Below are positions 23,101 to 34,364 of a stretch of DNA of 64,000 nt, one piece after another. Source of the stretch: Aporrectodea caliginosa (taxonomy: Eukaryota > Annelida > Clitellata > Crassiclitellata > Lumbricidae). How positions within the stretch are numbered: the first letter of the stretch is position 1; each line of letters begins with the position of its first letter. Position numbers and translations under genes: made by a program. Location of the stretch: contig JACEVL010000428.1 in assembly GCA_020284085.1 (NCBI GenBank), forward strand, positions 442,001-506,000, given 5' to 3'. Under the pieces are notes generated by a model. It was not told the origin of the DNA. It did not search any database and saw only the letters and a program-made list of their open reading frames with translations.

Positions 23101-25230
23101 AGTCATTTGGTCCTAGGAATAATCAACTCCCCCAGTCAATTTGTCCTAGGAACAATCAACTCCTCGAGTCATTTGGTCCTAGGAAGAATTAACTCCCCAG
23201 TCAATTTGTCCTAGGAACAATCAACTCCTCGAGTCACTTGGTCCTAGGAAGAATTAACTCCCCAGTCAATTTGTCCTAGGAACAATCAACTCCTCGAGTC
23301 ACTTGGTCCTAGGAAGAATTAACTCCCCAGTCAATTTGTCCTAGGAAGAATTAACTCCCCATTCAATATGTCCTAGGAAGAATTAACTCCCCAGTCAATA
23401 TGTCCTAGGAAGAATTAACTCCCACAGTCAATTTGTCCTAGGAAGAATTAACTCCCCCATTCAATATGTCCTAGGAAGAATTAACTCCCCAGTTAATTTG
23501 TCCTAGGAAGAATTAACTCCCCCCAGTCAATTTGTCCTAGGAAGAATTAACTCCCCAGTCAATATGTCCTAGGAAGAATTAACTCCCCCAGTCAATTTGT
23601 CCTAGGAAGAATTAACTCCCCCAGTCAATATGTCCTAGGAAGAATTAACTCCCCAGTCAATTTGTCCTAGGAAGAATTAACTCCCCAGTCAATTTGTCCT
23701 AGGAAGAATTAACTCCCTCAGTCAATATGTCCTAGGAAGAATTAACTCCTCCAGTCAATATGTCCTAGGAAGAATCAACTCCCTGAGTCATTTGGTCCGA
23801 TCTTTAACGAAAACACTTCCGGAGTGTTTATTCGCTGGGTGGAGTGTTTTTGTCCTAGTACGGATTAACTCTAGAGTCATTATATACTAGGATAAAAGCA
23901 CCCCCGGAGTCTTTTCATACGGGGAGTGCATTCAGCCTCCTACACCGGCGCATCCCAGGACTAGCCTACCGATTCAAACACCAAACGAAATAATATTTTT
24001 GACCAAAAATAATTTCTTTTTCATTTATGTAAAAATAGTAACCTGTTTTGGCGACCTCCTGCTGTAATCTTTAATCTCTATATTGAAAGTCTGGGTAAAT
24101 TTACTGTAAACTAATAAACATTATTGGGAGTCTACGCATCAACATCTTAAGCAACGCGGTTTCAAATGTTAATTTTCTTAAAAATAAAGAACATTACAGC
24201 ATTAATCTTTCCAACTATTTATTTTAGATAGTTCAGTGCTTAAACTCTCGTTTGAATTATATCTCGTGAGAACATTATAAGAATTTTTTATTTCTGCTAT
24301 CACGGAGTAACCAATAGTACCTATAGAACCAAACGAAATGAATATTGCCCGTTAATCAGATCGCCTCGGATTGGGCAAAAAATCAGGCCAAATATCCGGT
24401 TCAGAAATCGGCAAAAAATTCCAGTCGGTCACACCCTAGTATACGTTAGACAATACGAAGCAGTTTTAGTCATGTCAAGTGAATGTTGGCGTTTACACAG
24501 ACCTTTCAAATCGGGGTTCACAATGTTGATTTCAGTCCAGAAGTCCGGTCGATCAGCGAAAGCTTCTGCATTTTTCTGCAGAGCATCTACAATTGCCTCC
24601 TTTCCGTTGAGTGAAACAGCCAGCCTTTAACGTAAAACAAAGGCTGCGATAATTACACAATTCACCAAATATTATGTTTAGACACCAAATCAAGTTCAAT
24701 AAAGTTACCACGTGTTTAATAAACCTCGAGAAAGCTAACATAGGCTAGTGAGTGTAATATTTTTGGCCATTTCTTTTAAGAATAGAATCTTTTGCTAGAC
24801 TAAATGCATTATTATCTGTTCTTCACTACAAAAATCTGAAGTCGCAATAATAATCGATTTACTTTGCTCGCTAAGAAATTATTTCTTAGAAATTCCTTAA
24901 GGAAAAGATTTAGACAAAGTCATACTGATCGCAAAAATAATTAGGCCTACAATACTACTTGAAATGTGGCAAAATTTGATAAAATCTATAGGCCTACCTT
25001 TTTCCGGCGCGGAGGCTAATGATAGGACCCAGTTGTTCTGCCTTGCGCATGAAAAAGATGTGCATCGTTTCCAAGCCCCCTGTGTAAAACGGGATCGACC
25101 CAAGAAGCGGCAAAGCTGGAATTGATGGTGGATAACGTTTTCCAGCATCTTTGCTACCATTTCTTTTTAGGAAGAGGAAAAGTGCGACGACTGCGAACAC
25201 TGCCGCAAGAACTGCGTTGGCGTCAAACAT
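17146..25230 (-). CDS. Cytochrome P450 (CYP2-clan type) gene 2, intact
   Basis: Coding exons on the minus strand are 25230-24998, 24624-24503, 19667-18874, 18099-17967 and 17327-17146, with AG/GT at every boundary and phases 2, 1, 0, 1. They join to 487 residues plus stop, a normal length for microsomal P450s. Residues 4-21 form the N-terminal membrane anchor, then KRNGSKDAGKR and the proline hinge YPPSIPALPLLG (33-44). The I-helix oxygen-activation site is ASTDT (294-298), with Ser replacing the usual Gly. ExxR is E351-R354. DPENFRPERF covers 400-409. The heme motif FNLGKRSCIG is 425-434 with C432 as ligand. Expected role: NADPH-P450 reductase-dependent monooxygenase at the ER; the substrate cannot be inferred. 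The ATG abuts the acceptor, so a non-coding leader exon (ending 25597) is expected. Intron 2 is 4.8 kb and carries several transposons. Confidence 0.93.
18300..18650. repeat. ATGT-type microsatellite in intron 3 of P450 gene 2
   Basis: Degenerate (TATG)n with TTTG and TATATA variants. The Met-Tyr-Val-Cys reading frames over it, and the Thr-His-Tyr ones on the other strand, are simple translations of the repeat. Confidence 0.9.
19896..20255. mobile_element. MITE with GGGTCGTCCATTAAT inverted ends
   Basis: The left end reads TAAGGGTCGTCCATTAATGA; the right end on the minus strand reads TTAGGGGTCGTCCATTAATT followed by ATGTCAAC. The inverted ends match over about 18 of 20 positions. No reading frame is present. 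A clear target duplication was not found, so the superfamily is uncertain. It lies in intron 2 of P450 gene 2. Confidence 0.65.
20425..20842. mobile_element. hAT-type MITE with perfect 8-bp target duplication
   Basis: Flanked by ATCTCAAC at 20417-20424 and 20843-20850. The ends are TAGGGCTG then TTAACGATTAA on the left, and on the minus strand TAGGGCTGCGGAAG then TTAACGATTAA on the right. The body is AT-rich with repeated TTAATCG/CGATTAA words and has no coding capacity. An 8-bp duplication with short TIRs is typical of the hAT superfamily. It lies in intron 2 of P450 gene 2. Confidence 0.9.
21440..22620 (+). repeat. 32-bp tandem array, left arm of foldback element
   Basis: The unit is about 31-33 bp, containing GGAGTTAATTCTTCCTAGGA then CAAATTGACTGG. 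TCCTAGGA at its core is a palindrome. About 20 units precede a SINE insertion (22084-22320) and about eight follow it. Units vary mainly in the number of G before AGTTAATTC and in CAAATTGA versus CATATTGA. Confidence 0.92.
22084..22320 (-). repeat. tRNA-derived SINE with a LINE-shared 3' tail
   Basis: Read on the minus strand from 22320: GGGGCGCGGTGGTGTAGTGG contains an A-box-like GTGGTGTAGTGG (22298-22309), and GGTTCGAATTC (22255-22265) is a good B box at tRNA-like spacing. A unique body follows. The 3' part, with GGGAGCGCCTCTGAGTAG then GGGCGCTATAT, is nearly identical to the 3' end of the LINE at 397-1483. It ends in ATAC repeats. It interrupts the left 32-bp array, so it is younger than the array. 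Confidence 0.88.
23038..23790 (-). repeat. 32-bp tandem array, right arm of foldback element
   Basis: The same 32-bp unit as the left arm but in reverse orientation (TCCTAGGAAGAATTAACTCC), about 23 units. The first six or so units alternate between TCATTTGG/TCACTTGG and TCAATTTG forms, giving a dimeric sub-period that the left arm lacks. Confidence 0.92.
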
Positions 25231-25596
25231 CTGCATAGGAAGAAAAGACATTTTAAAGTGGAGGGTGTTATTGTAACGTAAACAATGCCTCGAAATAATC
25301 TATAACATCACTATATATGTGATGTTGTTTTGGCCTTCATCATCACGTACTACAATCGGCAATTACAAAACCACAACCAACACCCATTGCAATGGATGTT
25401 GGTGGTGGTTTTGCTAATGGCGGGGTAGCGATGAATAATGGTAGGCCAAAACATCATTCACACATATATTAATAATCATACAATACTACACTCCCGCATT
25501 TCCAATTATAGGCCTACGTCATTTGACATTTTAACCATCAGTGCTGCTATAGCAAGGCATAAAAAGAAAAACGAGAAACGGTATCATACGATAAAT

Positions 25597-25680
25597 TAAC
25601 TCTCACCTTGTAATTAATCCTCTGGATGGTAGTTGAAGACCGGTTTTAAGTTGTTTACAGGAACCTGCAAGAAAATGACG
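25597..25680 (-). other. Probable non-coding leader exon of P450 gene 2
   Basis: The minus strand shows CTTCAACTACC and then GGATTAATTACAAG directly before a strong donor GTGAGA (25596 downward). The same words occur before a donor upstream of gene 3 (exon end 30102). It would splice to the acceptor at the ATG of 25230. The 5' end is not defined. Confidence 0.6.
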
Positions 25681-25919
25681 AACTGATTAAAATCGTTGGC
25701 TACGCCTTGAGCATTTATGCAGACATACACCCTATTGCATTAAAACGACGACTATAGCATTGAACTTTAAACAGTCAGTAAATATTTACCAGATCTTCGT
25801 GTTAGATACATGTAGGCCTAGGCCCATATATCGCTTTGACTCGTTCAGTCTCATAACCTTACATAAATAATATAAGTGTTTACTTGTTCGAAGAAACTCC
25901 GCTTGTACCAGTCTGTGCC

Positions 25920-27396
25920 GAAGGTGCCAGATAGTGCATTTATAAAGCGCCTCTTACAAAAGTTACAATACTACCTAATCAGAGTCGCTTCCAGTGCGAG
26001 GATCCTACCAAAAAAGTGAGATTTAGACATGTCGTTATACACTAGAGACTGGTTTAGAAGACATGAAATCCGTGCTAGAACTTCTTAGGAGCAATGCAGA
26101 ATACTTAATAGCCCGTCCTTCATATAGTCACTGTAAAAAGGCTCTGATAGTGCCCACTTCTTGAACTGAAGAATTTCTGCCTTTTCGTGTTTAAAAATAC
26201 TTTATACCTAGGTCCACGAGTCTACTTGCTTTGTGATGATTCAAAATACCTCTACCATTGCACTACACTTTCGAGTACATACTGTACATTGACTGTTGTC
26301 AGTTTAGTTCCAAAATCCAGCGTCAAGCCAGATGGCTGGCCACCCGCCCCCATGTGCCGAGGCTACGAAAATGAAGTAGATAATTCTTGATAGCCATGGC
26401 GTCCTCCATGGGTTAGCCTGAGGGAATGCTGTTCTTCTAACCTTTCTGTATCTGCCGTTTCGAAGCCTGCCCAATAACAATGACAAACAACTATAGTTAC
26501 TATACTATTCCTATCCTTACGTTCCTACTCCCCCATTCCTACATTCCTGTTCCTGTATTGCTATTCCTTTATTTCTATTCCTATATTCCAATTCCTATCC
26601 CGAATCTACTCCTGCGCCACCACACGACCACCATCATCAACAATCTCCACCGTAGCACATAGCTGTCTGCTCGGTTTGACTTCCTCGGATTCTGACCCAG
26701 CACCGGAGCGGACAAAACAACCTGGCTATATATAGCTGACTTGATTTTGATATGGCGTCTGTGTTTAAGCTGGTCTTTCTCACTGGGCTTCTGTGTGGCA
26801 CTGAGGAATTTCGGTGATTTACCTTGCATTACATTACATCACAGTTAAATATGTCAACAAATGTCAACCTTAACAACGACTATTCTCATCAGGGTTTGAT
26901 TACGTTCCAACTGCATAAATTCACTGCAGCTATCCGAGTCCAAAGACTAGCATTTTGCTAAACCTGAAAGTAATGTGGCGTGAAGTTTTAAAAGATAGAT
27001 GTACGTCTGAAGTTGAAAGGCCAAAGACTGAAATCTAAAACTGAGGCTGAGAATTATGACTATTTAACGACATGTCGAGGCATCAAAGGCCGTAGACGCT
27101 CAAAGGTATTAATTAGTTGTCTACTACAGGGTGACTTCAATTCTTTCAGTGAAGATGTCTAGTGGTTAAGCCGTTGCAACTGGAACCTTTCACCTAGTCA
27201 ACCCGCACAGAGACAAGCAAGTCAGCAATGAATAAGTTTTATAGCATTGTAGATCATTTGGAAGTCAAAAACTTATTGCCTAGACCTTGCTTGCAACATG
27301 ATTCTGTGACATCAGTAGGAATTAAGTGTTCAAAACTATATGGCATTAAGCAGTAGGCCTAATCAACAATGGCACTTGACAGCAGAAGTCATAGTC
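25920..27396. repeat. Duplicated P450-flank block, copy 3
   Basis: Positions 26091-26500 match 1-396 plus 1484-1530, and 26848-27335 match 1655-1692 plus 3312-4140. It thus provides the empty-site versions for both the LINE at 397 and the hAT-like element at 1693. A LINE-tail-like motif lies near 25940-26000 and a pyrimidine-rich simple repeat (ATTCCT) at 26500-26620. The block ends at a decayed P450 last exon. Confidence 0.65.
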
Positions 27397-27720
27397 TAAA
27401 TCTTGGAATCAGCCTTATTTTGAAAGGCGACGGTGAAATGACGAGATCGCGTATTTCGCTAGCAGTGACAAAATGCTGGCCCTCTGGTTATTGAATATAA
27501 AAATCCTTCACAGGATTTGCGAGGAAGAGAAAGAACTCTTGGTGTGCTAGTATTCATTGATTCATCCATTCATTCAGAAAAAGTGTATAGCACCCCGTCA
27601 AGATTTCTATTTAGAGGCGCTCCGGACACAACCTAGGGAGAAAAGGACAGATGGATATCATCTATCTCTCATTAATCTATCTTCCTTCATCTATCTCTCC
27701 AATACAAGAACGCTCACCAG
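27397..27720 (-). pseudogene. Cytochrome P450 last-exon relic (fourth copy)
   Basis: Translated on the minus strand, 27550-27410 gives QEFFLFLANPVKDFYIQ, a stop, PEGQHFVTASE and VISPSPFKIRLIPRF, the C-terminal exon of the neighbouring P450 genes with scattered changes. The first part of the exon (the ERS/CIGE region, TCTCTCCAATACAAGAACG on the plus strand) lies at about 27695-27715, separated by about 130 bp of inserted LINE tail. Sequence at about 27785-27845 resembles intron 4 of gene 2. No other exons are found, so only the 3' end of this copy remains. Confidence 0.8.
27553..27690 (-). mobile_element. LINE 3' tail inserted in the P450 relic
   Basis: TTCATTCATTCAG repeats, then TATAGCACCCCGTCAAG and TTTAGAGGCGCTCC, match the LINE 3' end at 397-460. 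It splits the decayed P450 exon. It was inserted in the same orientation as the exon and is heavily 5'-truncated. Confidence 0.7.
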
Positions 27721-29990
27721 ATAGGAAAATAACTATAGAATATAGATCTGTACAATTTAGGCCTCAATTCCTATTCATTATGTTTAACCTATTCCATTTC
27801 AGCAGGAAATCTTGATCACTAGACTGCTTTAATATTTTGTTGTAGGCCTGCTTTTAAGGATCGATTTATGAAGTGGACCTAGATTTGGAGAGAGTATTTT
27901 TAAATCTACCGAACCGCAGCTGTTGCATACACCTAATTATTATCCTTAAAAATAGCAAATCTCCCGGGAGTCTGTGGTATACAGCTGAGATGCTGCAAGA
28001 TAGGGATGCATGGCTCAGTCTAGACTCACGAACGTGTAGAATACCGTTTACAAGTAGGCTAATGTAATTAGCAACTTATAGCGCCGCTTACAGCATTGGC
28101 CATTCAGTAGCGCTCCCAGTGCGAGTACCCCGAGAGAAAGATAGGATTTGAGGATAGAGATGTAGGAACAAATCCAGAAAAAATGGAAACACGTAAAGAA
28201 AATGGTAGGCTATTCCACAAATGCAGGACAAATGGTAGCAAATGATCTATTGGGGCCAAAGTGGTCGTAGTTCGCGGGACAAAGAGACCATGTCAGTCCA
28301 AAGAGCGGCGAGGTCGAAGAGAAGCTGCAAAATGAGGAGAGTGAATGAGATCTCTGAGATATTTCGGAGCAAAACCCAGCTTGGACTTGAGGACAAAAAC
28401 ACGGACTTCGAACTGAATGCGGGCTGTAAGGAGAGGTATTCAAGAAACATCCACCATCAAGTGCGAGCTGATCGAGTCGCTCATCGCCGCCTGGAACCGT
28501 GTCGTCACACGAAACCACCTCGTCAAGCTGGTCCACTCAATGCCGACACGCTGCACACAAGTGGTATAGAACAAGAGCTGGCCCATAAAATACTGATCCA
28601 TCACTGATTGATAGAGAAGGCTTACGATCGTACAATATATGTTCTTTATTATCTTTTCAACAGATTGTATGTGTACTACATGATTGTATAGAGGAAGCAT
28701 GGACCAATGGCAAGGTTGTCTTAGACTTTTTCATCGCGACACATCCACCACGTGGGAGAAACTTATTTCCATGTTAATTCAAGGAAACAAAATTATTAGA
28801 CGGCAACCAAACAATAAGAAAACATTTTATTTCACGTGCAGTTGTTTACCTGGACACTATTTACCTTAATATAATTATGACAATGAATGAATGAGTTGCA
28901 AAAATCGACATGACATTGTGATTCCCAACTTTTGAACACCACTGCACGTGGATTTCAGTCTGACGAAATAACCCTTAGGCTACTTATGGGCTAAAGTAAT
29001 TTAGTCCCGTCTAGATTACAGTCGTGTTTACTCTCCCAGAGTCTTTTCTACGTAGACTGGCTGTATCTATAGAACTGCAGTCTAGATTTGTCTGATTTAT
29101 TTCGTTTAAGATTCGCTCTACGCCCACTTTTCCCAGGACCGTTGAGGCTGCATAGCGTCTCGTCTATATTCCAATCAAATACTTTGGTCGTTTTTCCTTT
29201 CTACCACTCGGCCCTACATCTTCTGTCTCGGAGCAGGCCCAAGTCCAAAGACATTGACAACAGCCATATTGTCGAACTTATAGGCCCTACACGAATCCAT
29301 GCTTTATGAGTTAAGCGTATAGCCAGATATCAACGTAAACAGCAACTGATTTTTAATACCGAGCTCTTCAACGAATGTTTCAACGCATACCGAACTCAAA
29401 CAGGAGGAGGAGGATTTCAGCAGTTTAAAGACATATTATTTTTATGACATTATTTAACGACATAGTTTTCTAGCGACGTCAGCGACCTTTGCTACCATAA
29501 CAGCTTAACGACATGTTATAGCATTAAAAATCGCTGACGTCGATTGAGGATATCTTTGGTACATTTTTCATTGACAGCATCTATATATTGTCGAGCTATA
29601 TAAATTGTCGTAATTACAATTGCAATCATTGTTTGTAGGAGAATTCACTTGAACACAAAACGGTCATTTAACTAACTTTCTACCACAACGATGGAGGACG
29701 CGGAACTTCAACTGCAAGCCAAGAAAAGAGACGTTTATGGGCATTTGCCCTTTTTCTACATTTCTGCTCAGCAGAGATAAGCTTTGACCCGTTCTATCAG
29801 CCCACATTAGGTCATAGGAACGTGTGTCCATAGTATGACGACATCGCACGAGCCACGGCGAAGTACATGTGGGTTAAATGAACGTCTGGTAAATATTTAC
29901 CACACAACCAACCGCCCGACATCCTGATTGACGAGTATTATAATTTTTATAAATTTATGTGGGCGGAAGTTCTAGGTTAAAGAAATTGGC
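27721..29990. other. Intergenic sequence, no gene recognised
   Basis: A LINE-tail-like motif (ATAGCGCCGCTTACAG, AGCGCTCCCAGTGCGAG) lies at about 28077-28125, with the same motif near 25940. Open frames at 28210-28607 on both strands lack recognisable domains and are probably chance or decayed repeat. The rest shows nothing identifiable. Confidence 0.45.
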
Positions 29991-29991
29991 C

Positions 29992-30102
29992 TATATAAAC
30001 GTCTAGTCTGTAGTCATCCATTTTAGTTCGTTGAATTTTTTGCTACGATTCCTTTAAAGACTTAATCAATCTTCAACTACTACGCGGAAGAATCAGTACA
30101 AG
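29992..30102 (+). promoter_or_regulatory. Probable TATA box and leader exon of P450 gene 3
   Basis: TATATAAA at 29992-29999 fits the TATA consensus. Transcription from about 30020-30030 would give a leader exon ending at 30102, where GTACAAG meets the donor GTGATC. The exon end (CTTCAACTAC, then CAGTACAAG) aligns with the leader exon end of gene 2 (CTTCAACTACC, TTACAAG). It would splice to the acceptor at 31148-31149, one base before the ATG. Confidence 0.6.
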
Positions 30103-32299
30103 GTGATCATTAATTTCTCGTGGTGCATTGAATGATGATGGTGGTGCTAACGGAGTGCTGCCGTCAGTTTCTTTCCTTTCGTTGTATGCCTAGGTTGGTT
30201 ACCAATGCCAAATGACGCACTAGAAATCCCGTTTTGTATATTGTACCGTTACGTGTCAACCATCACCATCACCATCACAAACCACCGACTGACACGCGAC
30301 GAATGCCTCTTCTAACTACGCCTTACATCTCGACGAATTATTCGGACTTGCATCATCTTCTACCAACGACGGACTGCTCGGGCCCAGCGTCATCGTGTGT
30401 GCGAACGCTGTCACCTGTCCTTAGCACGGCAGTATAGCTATCGACGCAAAGTTGGTCCAAAGACTCTAAACGTCTATGCCATCTGTCCACTGTCGACGGA
30501 AATGCGTTGGTTGGTTCTACGAGTGTGCGTGGACCTACCATTTAATATAGTGACTATTTTCAAGTTTACTGAGCATTGTTTTGCTACCTGATGTAATAGT
30601 CTGGTTGCAAATAAATGTAACATCATAGGCCAGCGCAGAGAAAGCGCTTGCGTGAGATAGGCTACTTTAAATGCGGCTACGATATAATTATACATGCATA
30701 CATGCATCACTATTGCTACAAACACCAGAACCTCCGTCAACAGCCTGATGATGGTGTTGTCTGCTGATGCAGTAATGTCCGAATAATCATTGTCTTGTGA
30801 AGGTAAAGAAGCCAGTAAGATTGTGTAGAAAACAGTTCAGAACATCGATAGATTTTAAAAGGCACATCTGGATATTTCCCGAGTCCCGACGCAGTGAAGC
30901 CGGAGAAACACAATGAATGAAAAATTAGGGCTATATTGTACACATCCGGAACTTTATCGTACTTTTTCTTGGAGCTCGTATTCTTCTTCTTCTTTTCCTG
31001 AGTTTAACGACGTCTTATGATAACAATGATCGTTGACGTCTTTACATTTTCTTTTGTCTGTAATTTGTGTGTGGCCCATTGGCTCTTTTATTAAATGGGC
31101 ATGTATAATGTATGTATTCAGTTCTAAAACATGTTTTAATACTTTGCAGATGTTTGAGGCCAACGCAGTTCTTGTGGTAGTGTTCGCAATCTTGATAGTC
31201 TTCCTCTTCTTAAGAAGAAATGGTAGCAAAGATGCTGGAAAACGGTATCCTCCATCAATTCCAGCTTTGCCGCTGCTTGGATCGATCCCGTTTTTCACAG
31301 GGAACTTGGAAAAGATGCACATCTTTTTCATGCGCAAGGCAGAACAACTGGGTCCAATCATTCGTCTCCGCGCCGGAAACAGGTATAGACTTTCTCTAAA
31401 ATCATGCTTTATTTTAAAAAACTATAATCATATTACAATCAGTATGACTTTATAAGCATTTTCTGAGAGGGGAGTTAAGTAAATCGATAATCATTGTGGC
31501 TTAAGGGTTATCAGCAAACTATAGATAGGACTAATTACAATACAATGCATTTAATCGAAGAAATTGGAAATGGATCGCAATGCAAAGGAAAATCTCTGGA
31601 AATAGAGCAGAGAAACGGGAAAGGCTAAATTCCTTTTATAAAGACTCCATTTCATAAAAGAAGAGGCTAAACTACTTACAATGTTTTCTTTCTTCTCGGA
31701 GGTTTTATAAACTCAACTTTACTGAATTTGGGTTGTGCTTAAAACATATTATTCATTCACTCATTCGGGGTTTTATATAAAACCTCTCTAAGTGATCTAA
31801 TCAGTAGTGATTGCTGAATAGCATATCGCAACGTTTGTTTTATGCGAAAGGTTGGCCGTATCACTCAACGGAAAGGTGGCAATTGTCGATGCTCTGCAGA
31901 AAAATGCGGAAGCTTTCGGTGATCGACCGGACTTTTGGACTGAAGTCAACATTCTGAACCCCGATTTGAAAGGTTTGTTTAAAAGGCAATGTTCAGATGA
32001 CATGATTAAAACTGTTTGGGATTGCAAAAGGTTTCTACTATTTCCGCACAAAGCAGACAACGCAATAGAAAAACTGAATAAAAATTATCGACTACTTTTT
32101 TTAACGGTTCCACAGTAAACAGAGGTTCAATCTAGTGCAGTTCAACTCTATGAACACCAAATCAAAAAATCAAAGTTTCACGTTGGTTATTCAATGATTA
32201 TTACACACTAGCCTCTAAATAGAATTAGAAATTGCTAGGTTTATTATACGTATTAACGTATTATTGTGCCATCACAGCAACAACAGCAACAACAGTAAT

Positions 32300-32745
<446 letters not shown>

Positions 32746-33479
32746 CGAGTACCATTTTGTTTCACAGGAATCACATTACAGTTCTGACAAGCATTAGAGG
32801 TGTGTGTGTGCAGGATGCATTCGTAAGATGTGCATTTTCAAGTTATTTCAGACGTTTCTCGTGACTTTTTCTTTTGCGTTCGTTTTTCGAGAATCCAGTC
32901 AGTGTACTAAAGTGTAGTATGCAAGACTTGACGATTGAAGACCAAAATCTGATTAGGACGTTGAGGTACCAAGACTGAGACACCGACAAAGTTGTCGATG
33001 CCCCAAAACAAAATCAACACCAAGTCATGAAACTAAAGACGATACAAGACCTAGGATTTTCAGATTTAGTCCAAAGTATAGATAAGAATATATCATAAAC
33101 AGTTACTCCAATTTTAGTTTCTGGGCTTGGTCTTTTAATATCATGCGCAAATGTTCAATATTACAACTGAAGAGTACATGTTAGTGTGAGTTTTCTTTGA
33201 CTAGGTGGTGTCCATATTCAGGCAGAGCTTTTCATTTGAAAATAGAAGGCGATTTGAAAATCGATCGCGCTGGATTGCGTAGGCGATCGGTGCGCGATCG
33301 ACCTGGAGAGCTTTTATGTACATCGTATTTTGTGTAGGCCTATCGTATTCGTATAGCTGCATATTATATAGTAGGCCTACGTATAGCTGCATATTATGTA
33401 GTAGGCCTACTAATCTAGTATAGGCCTATCTAAGTTCAGTTCCGTAATTATGACTATTGATAGTATATTATTAATTAGT

Positions 33480-33545
33480 TTTCTTATAGCGCCCCTTCAA
33501 GGTGATCAGAAGCGCTCCTAGTCCAGCCACGGCTGAATAAGACAG
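33480..33545 (-). repeat. LINE/SINE 3' tail fragment
   Basis: ATAGCGCCCCTTCAAG followed by AGAAGCGCTCCTAGTCCAGC, the plus-strand view of the 3' tail seen at 422-465 and 22115-22155. The remainder of the element, if any, extends to about 33690 without recognisable coding. Confidence 0.6.
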
Positions 33546-33827
33546 TCGTTAAGTTATTAAAGAATAATGGTGTGACCGTGTGAACTCTATTTACTAGCGG
33601 AGCGCAACTGTACAGGGAGCTGATTCCAGTCCTAGGGCCAGCAACAGAAAGCGGACCCGTTGCTTGTTATCCGTCCCGCATCATTCATGGTTGTAATAAG
33701 TTTACACATGCTACTGCCTACTTGGCTATCTCGACTACATCCATATCGAACGAGTCACCTAATTTCTATGACAGAAACGTGCTAAACTGTACATTATTAT
33801 TCAACTTCTCCACCGTCGACTCCATTG

Positions 33828-34364
33828 CAGTGTGATTCTCGTTAACGATAACGATAACGACAATGTTCGTTAACGAAAATAAAATGATTTCGTTAACGAT
33901 AACTATGACTATAACTAAAAAATATCATTAACTATAACTATAACTATTACGAAAATAACAATGACGAAAATTCATCTTTATTTTCGTTAATACAAAAAAT
34001 AAAAATAGGAAATGCAAGATGGACGATTCGACATAAATAAGAACGAAAAAATGCGATATTTTTATTATGCATTTTGTCAGTTACTTTGGAAACTCGTGTA
34101 TTCATGAAGCTGAATGAACCCATGCTTCAACGGCTTTAAAAGCTCTCAGCAAATTGTGAAACACCGTGTTAATACGCAAAATTTTGCTTATAGCCTTAAT
34201 TATTGTAACTAAGTAGTAACTAAAATTAACTAAAATAAAATCCATTAACTATAACTATAACTAAAAAATAATACTAACTATAACTATAACTATAACTAAA
34301 ATAAAAACCATTAACTATAACTGTAACTATAACTAAAATAAAATCTGTAAGGAGAATCACACTG
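33828..34364. mobile_element. hAT-type MITE with perfect 8-bp target duplication
   Basis: The left end is CAGTGTGATTCTC and the right end is its exact inverse GAGAATCACACTG. The flanks are CTCCATTG at 33820-33827 and 34365-34372, a perfect 8-bp duplication. The 537-bp body is built from TTAACTATAACTATAACTA-type repeats and CGTTAACGATAACG and has no coding capacity. It lies in intron 2 of P450 gene 3. Confidence 0.93.

Larger units (their letters stand above)
21331..24440. mobile_element. Foldback-like element with tandem-repeat inverted arms
   Basis: The outermost sequences are inverted: AGGTGTGACCGA at the left and, on the minus strand, AGGGTGTGACCGACTGG at the right, each followed inward by a CCGG-containing segment. 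Next inward come inverted blocks with CACTCCGGAG and TAGTAGGCTGAAT-like words, then arrays of a 32-bp unit in opposite orientation on the two arms (21440-22620 and 23038-23790). The centre (about 22620-23038) is unique. This matches the layout of foldback elements (Drosophila FB, sea-urchin TU). No protein is encoded. No target duplication is evident. It fills most of intron 2 of P450 gene 2. Confidence 0.8.

Noticed and set aside
21440..23790. CRISPR-like spaced repeats
   Set aside because: The units are contiguous tandem repeats without unique spacers, in a eukaryotic intron, with no cas genes.
28210..28607. Overlapping open frames of 108 and 121 codons on opposite strands
   Set aside because: No motif, no splice context and no similarity to any family I recognise; probably chance or decayed repeat.
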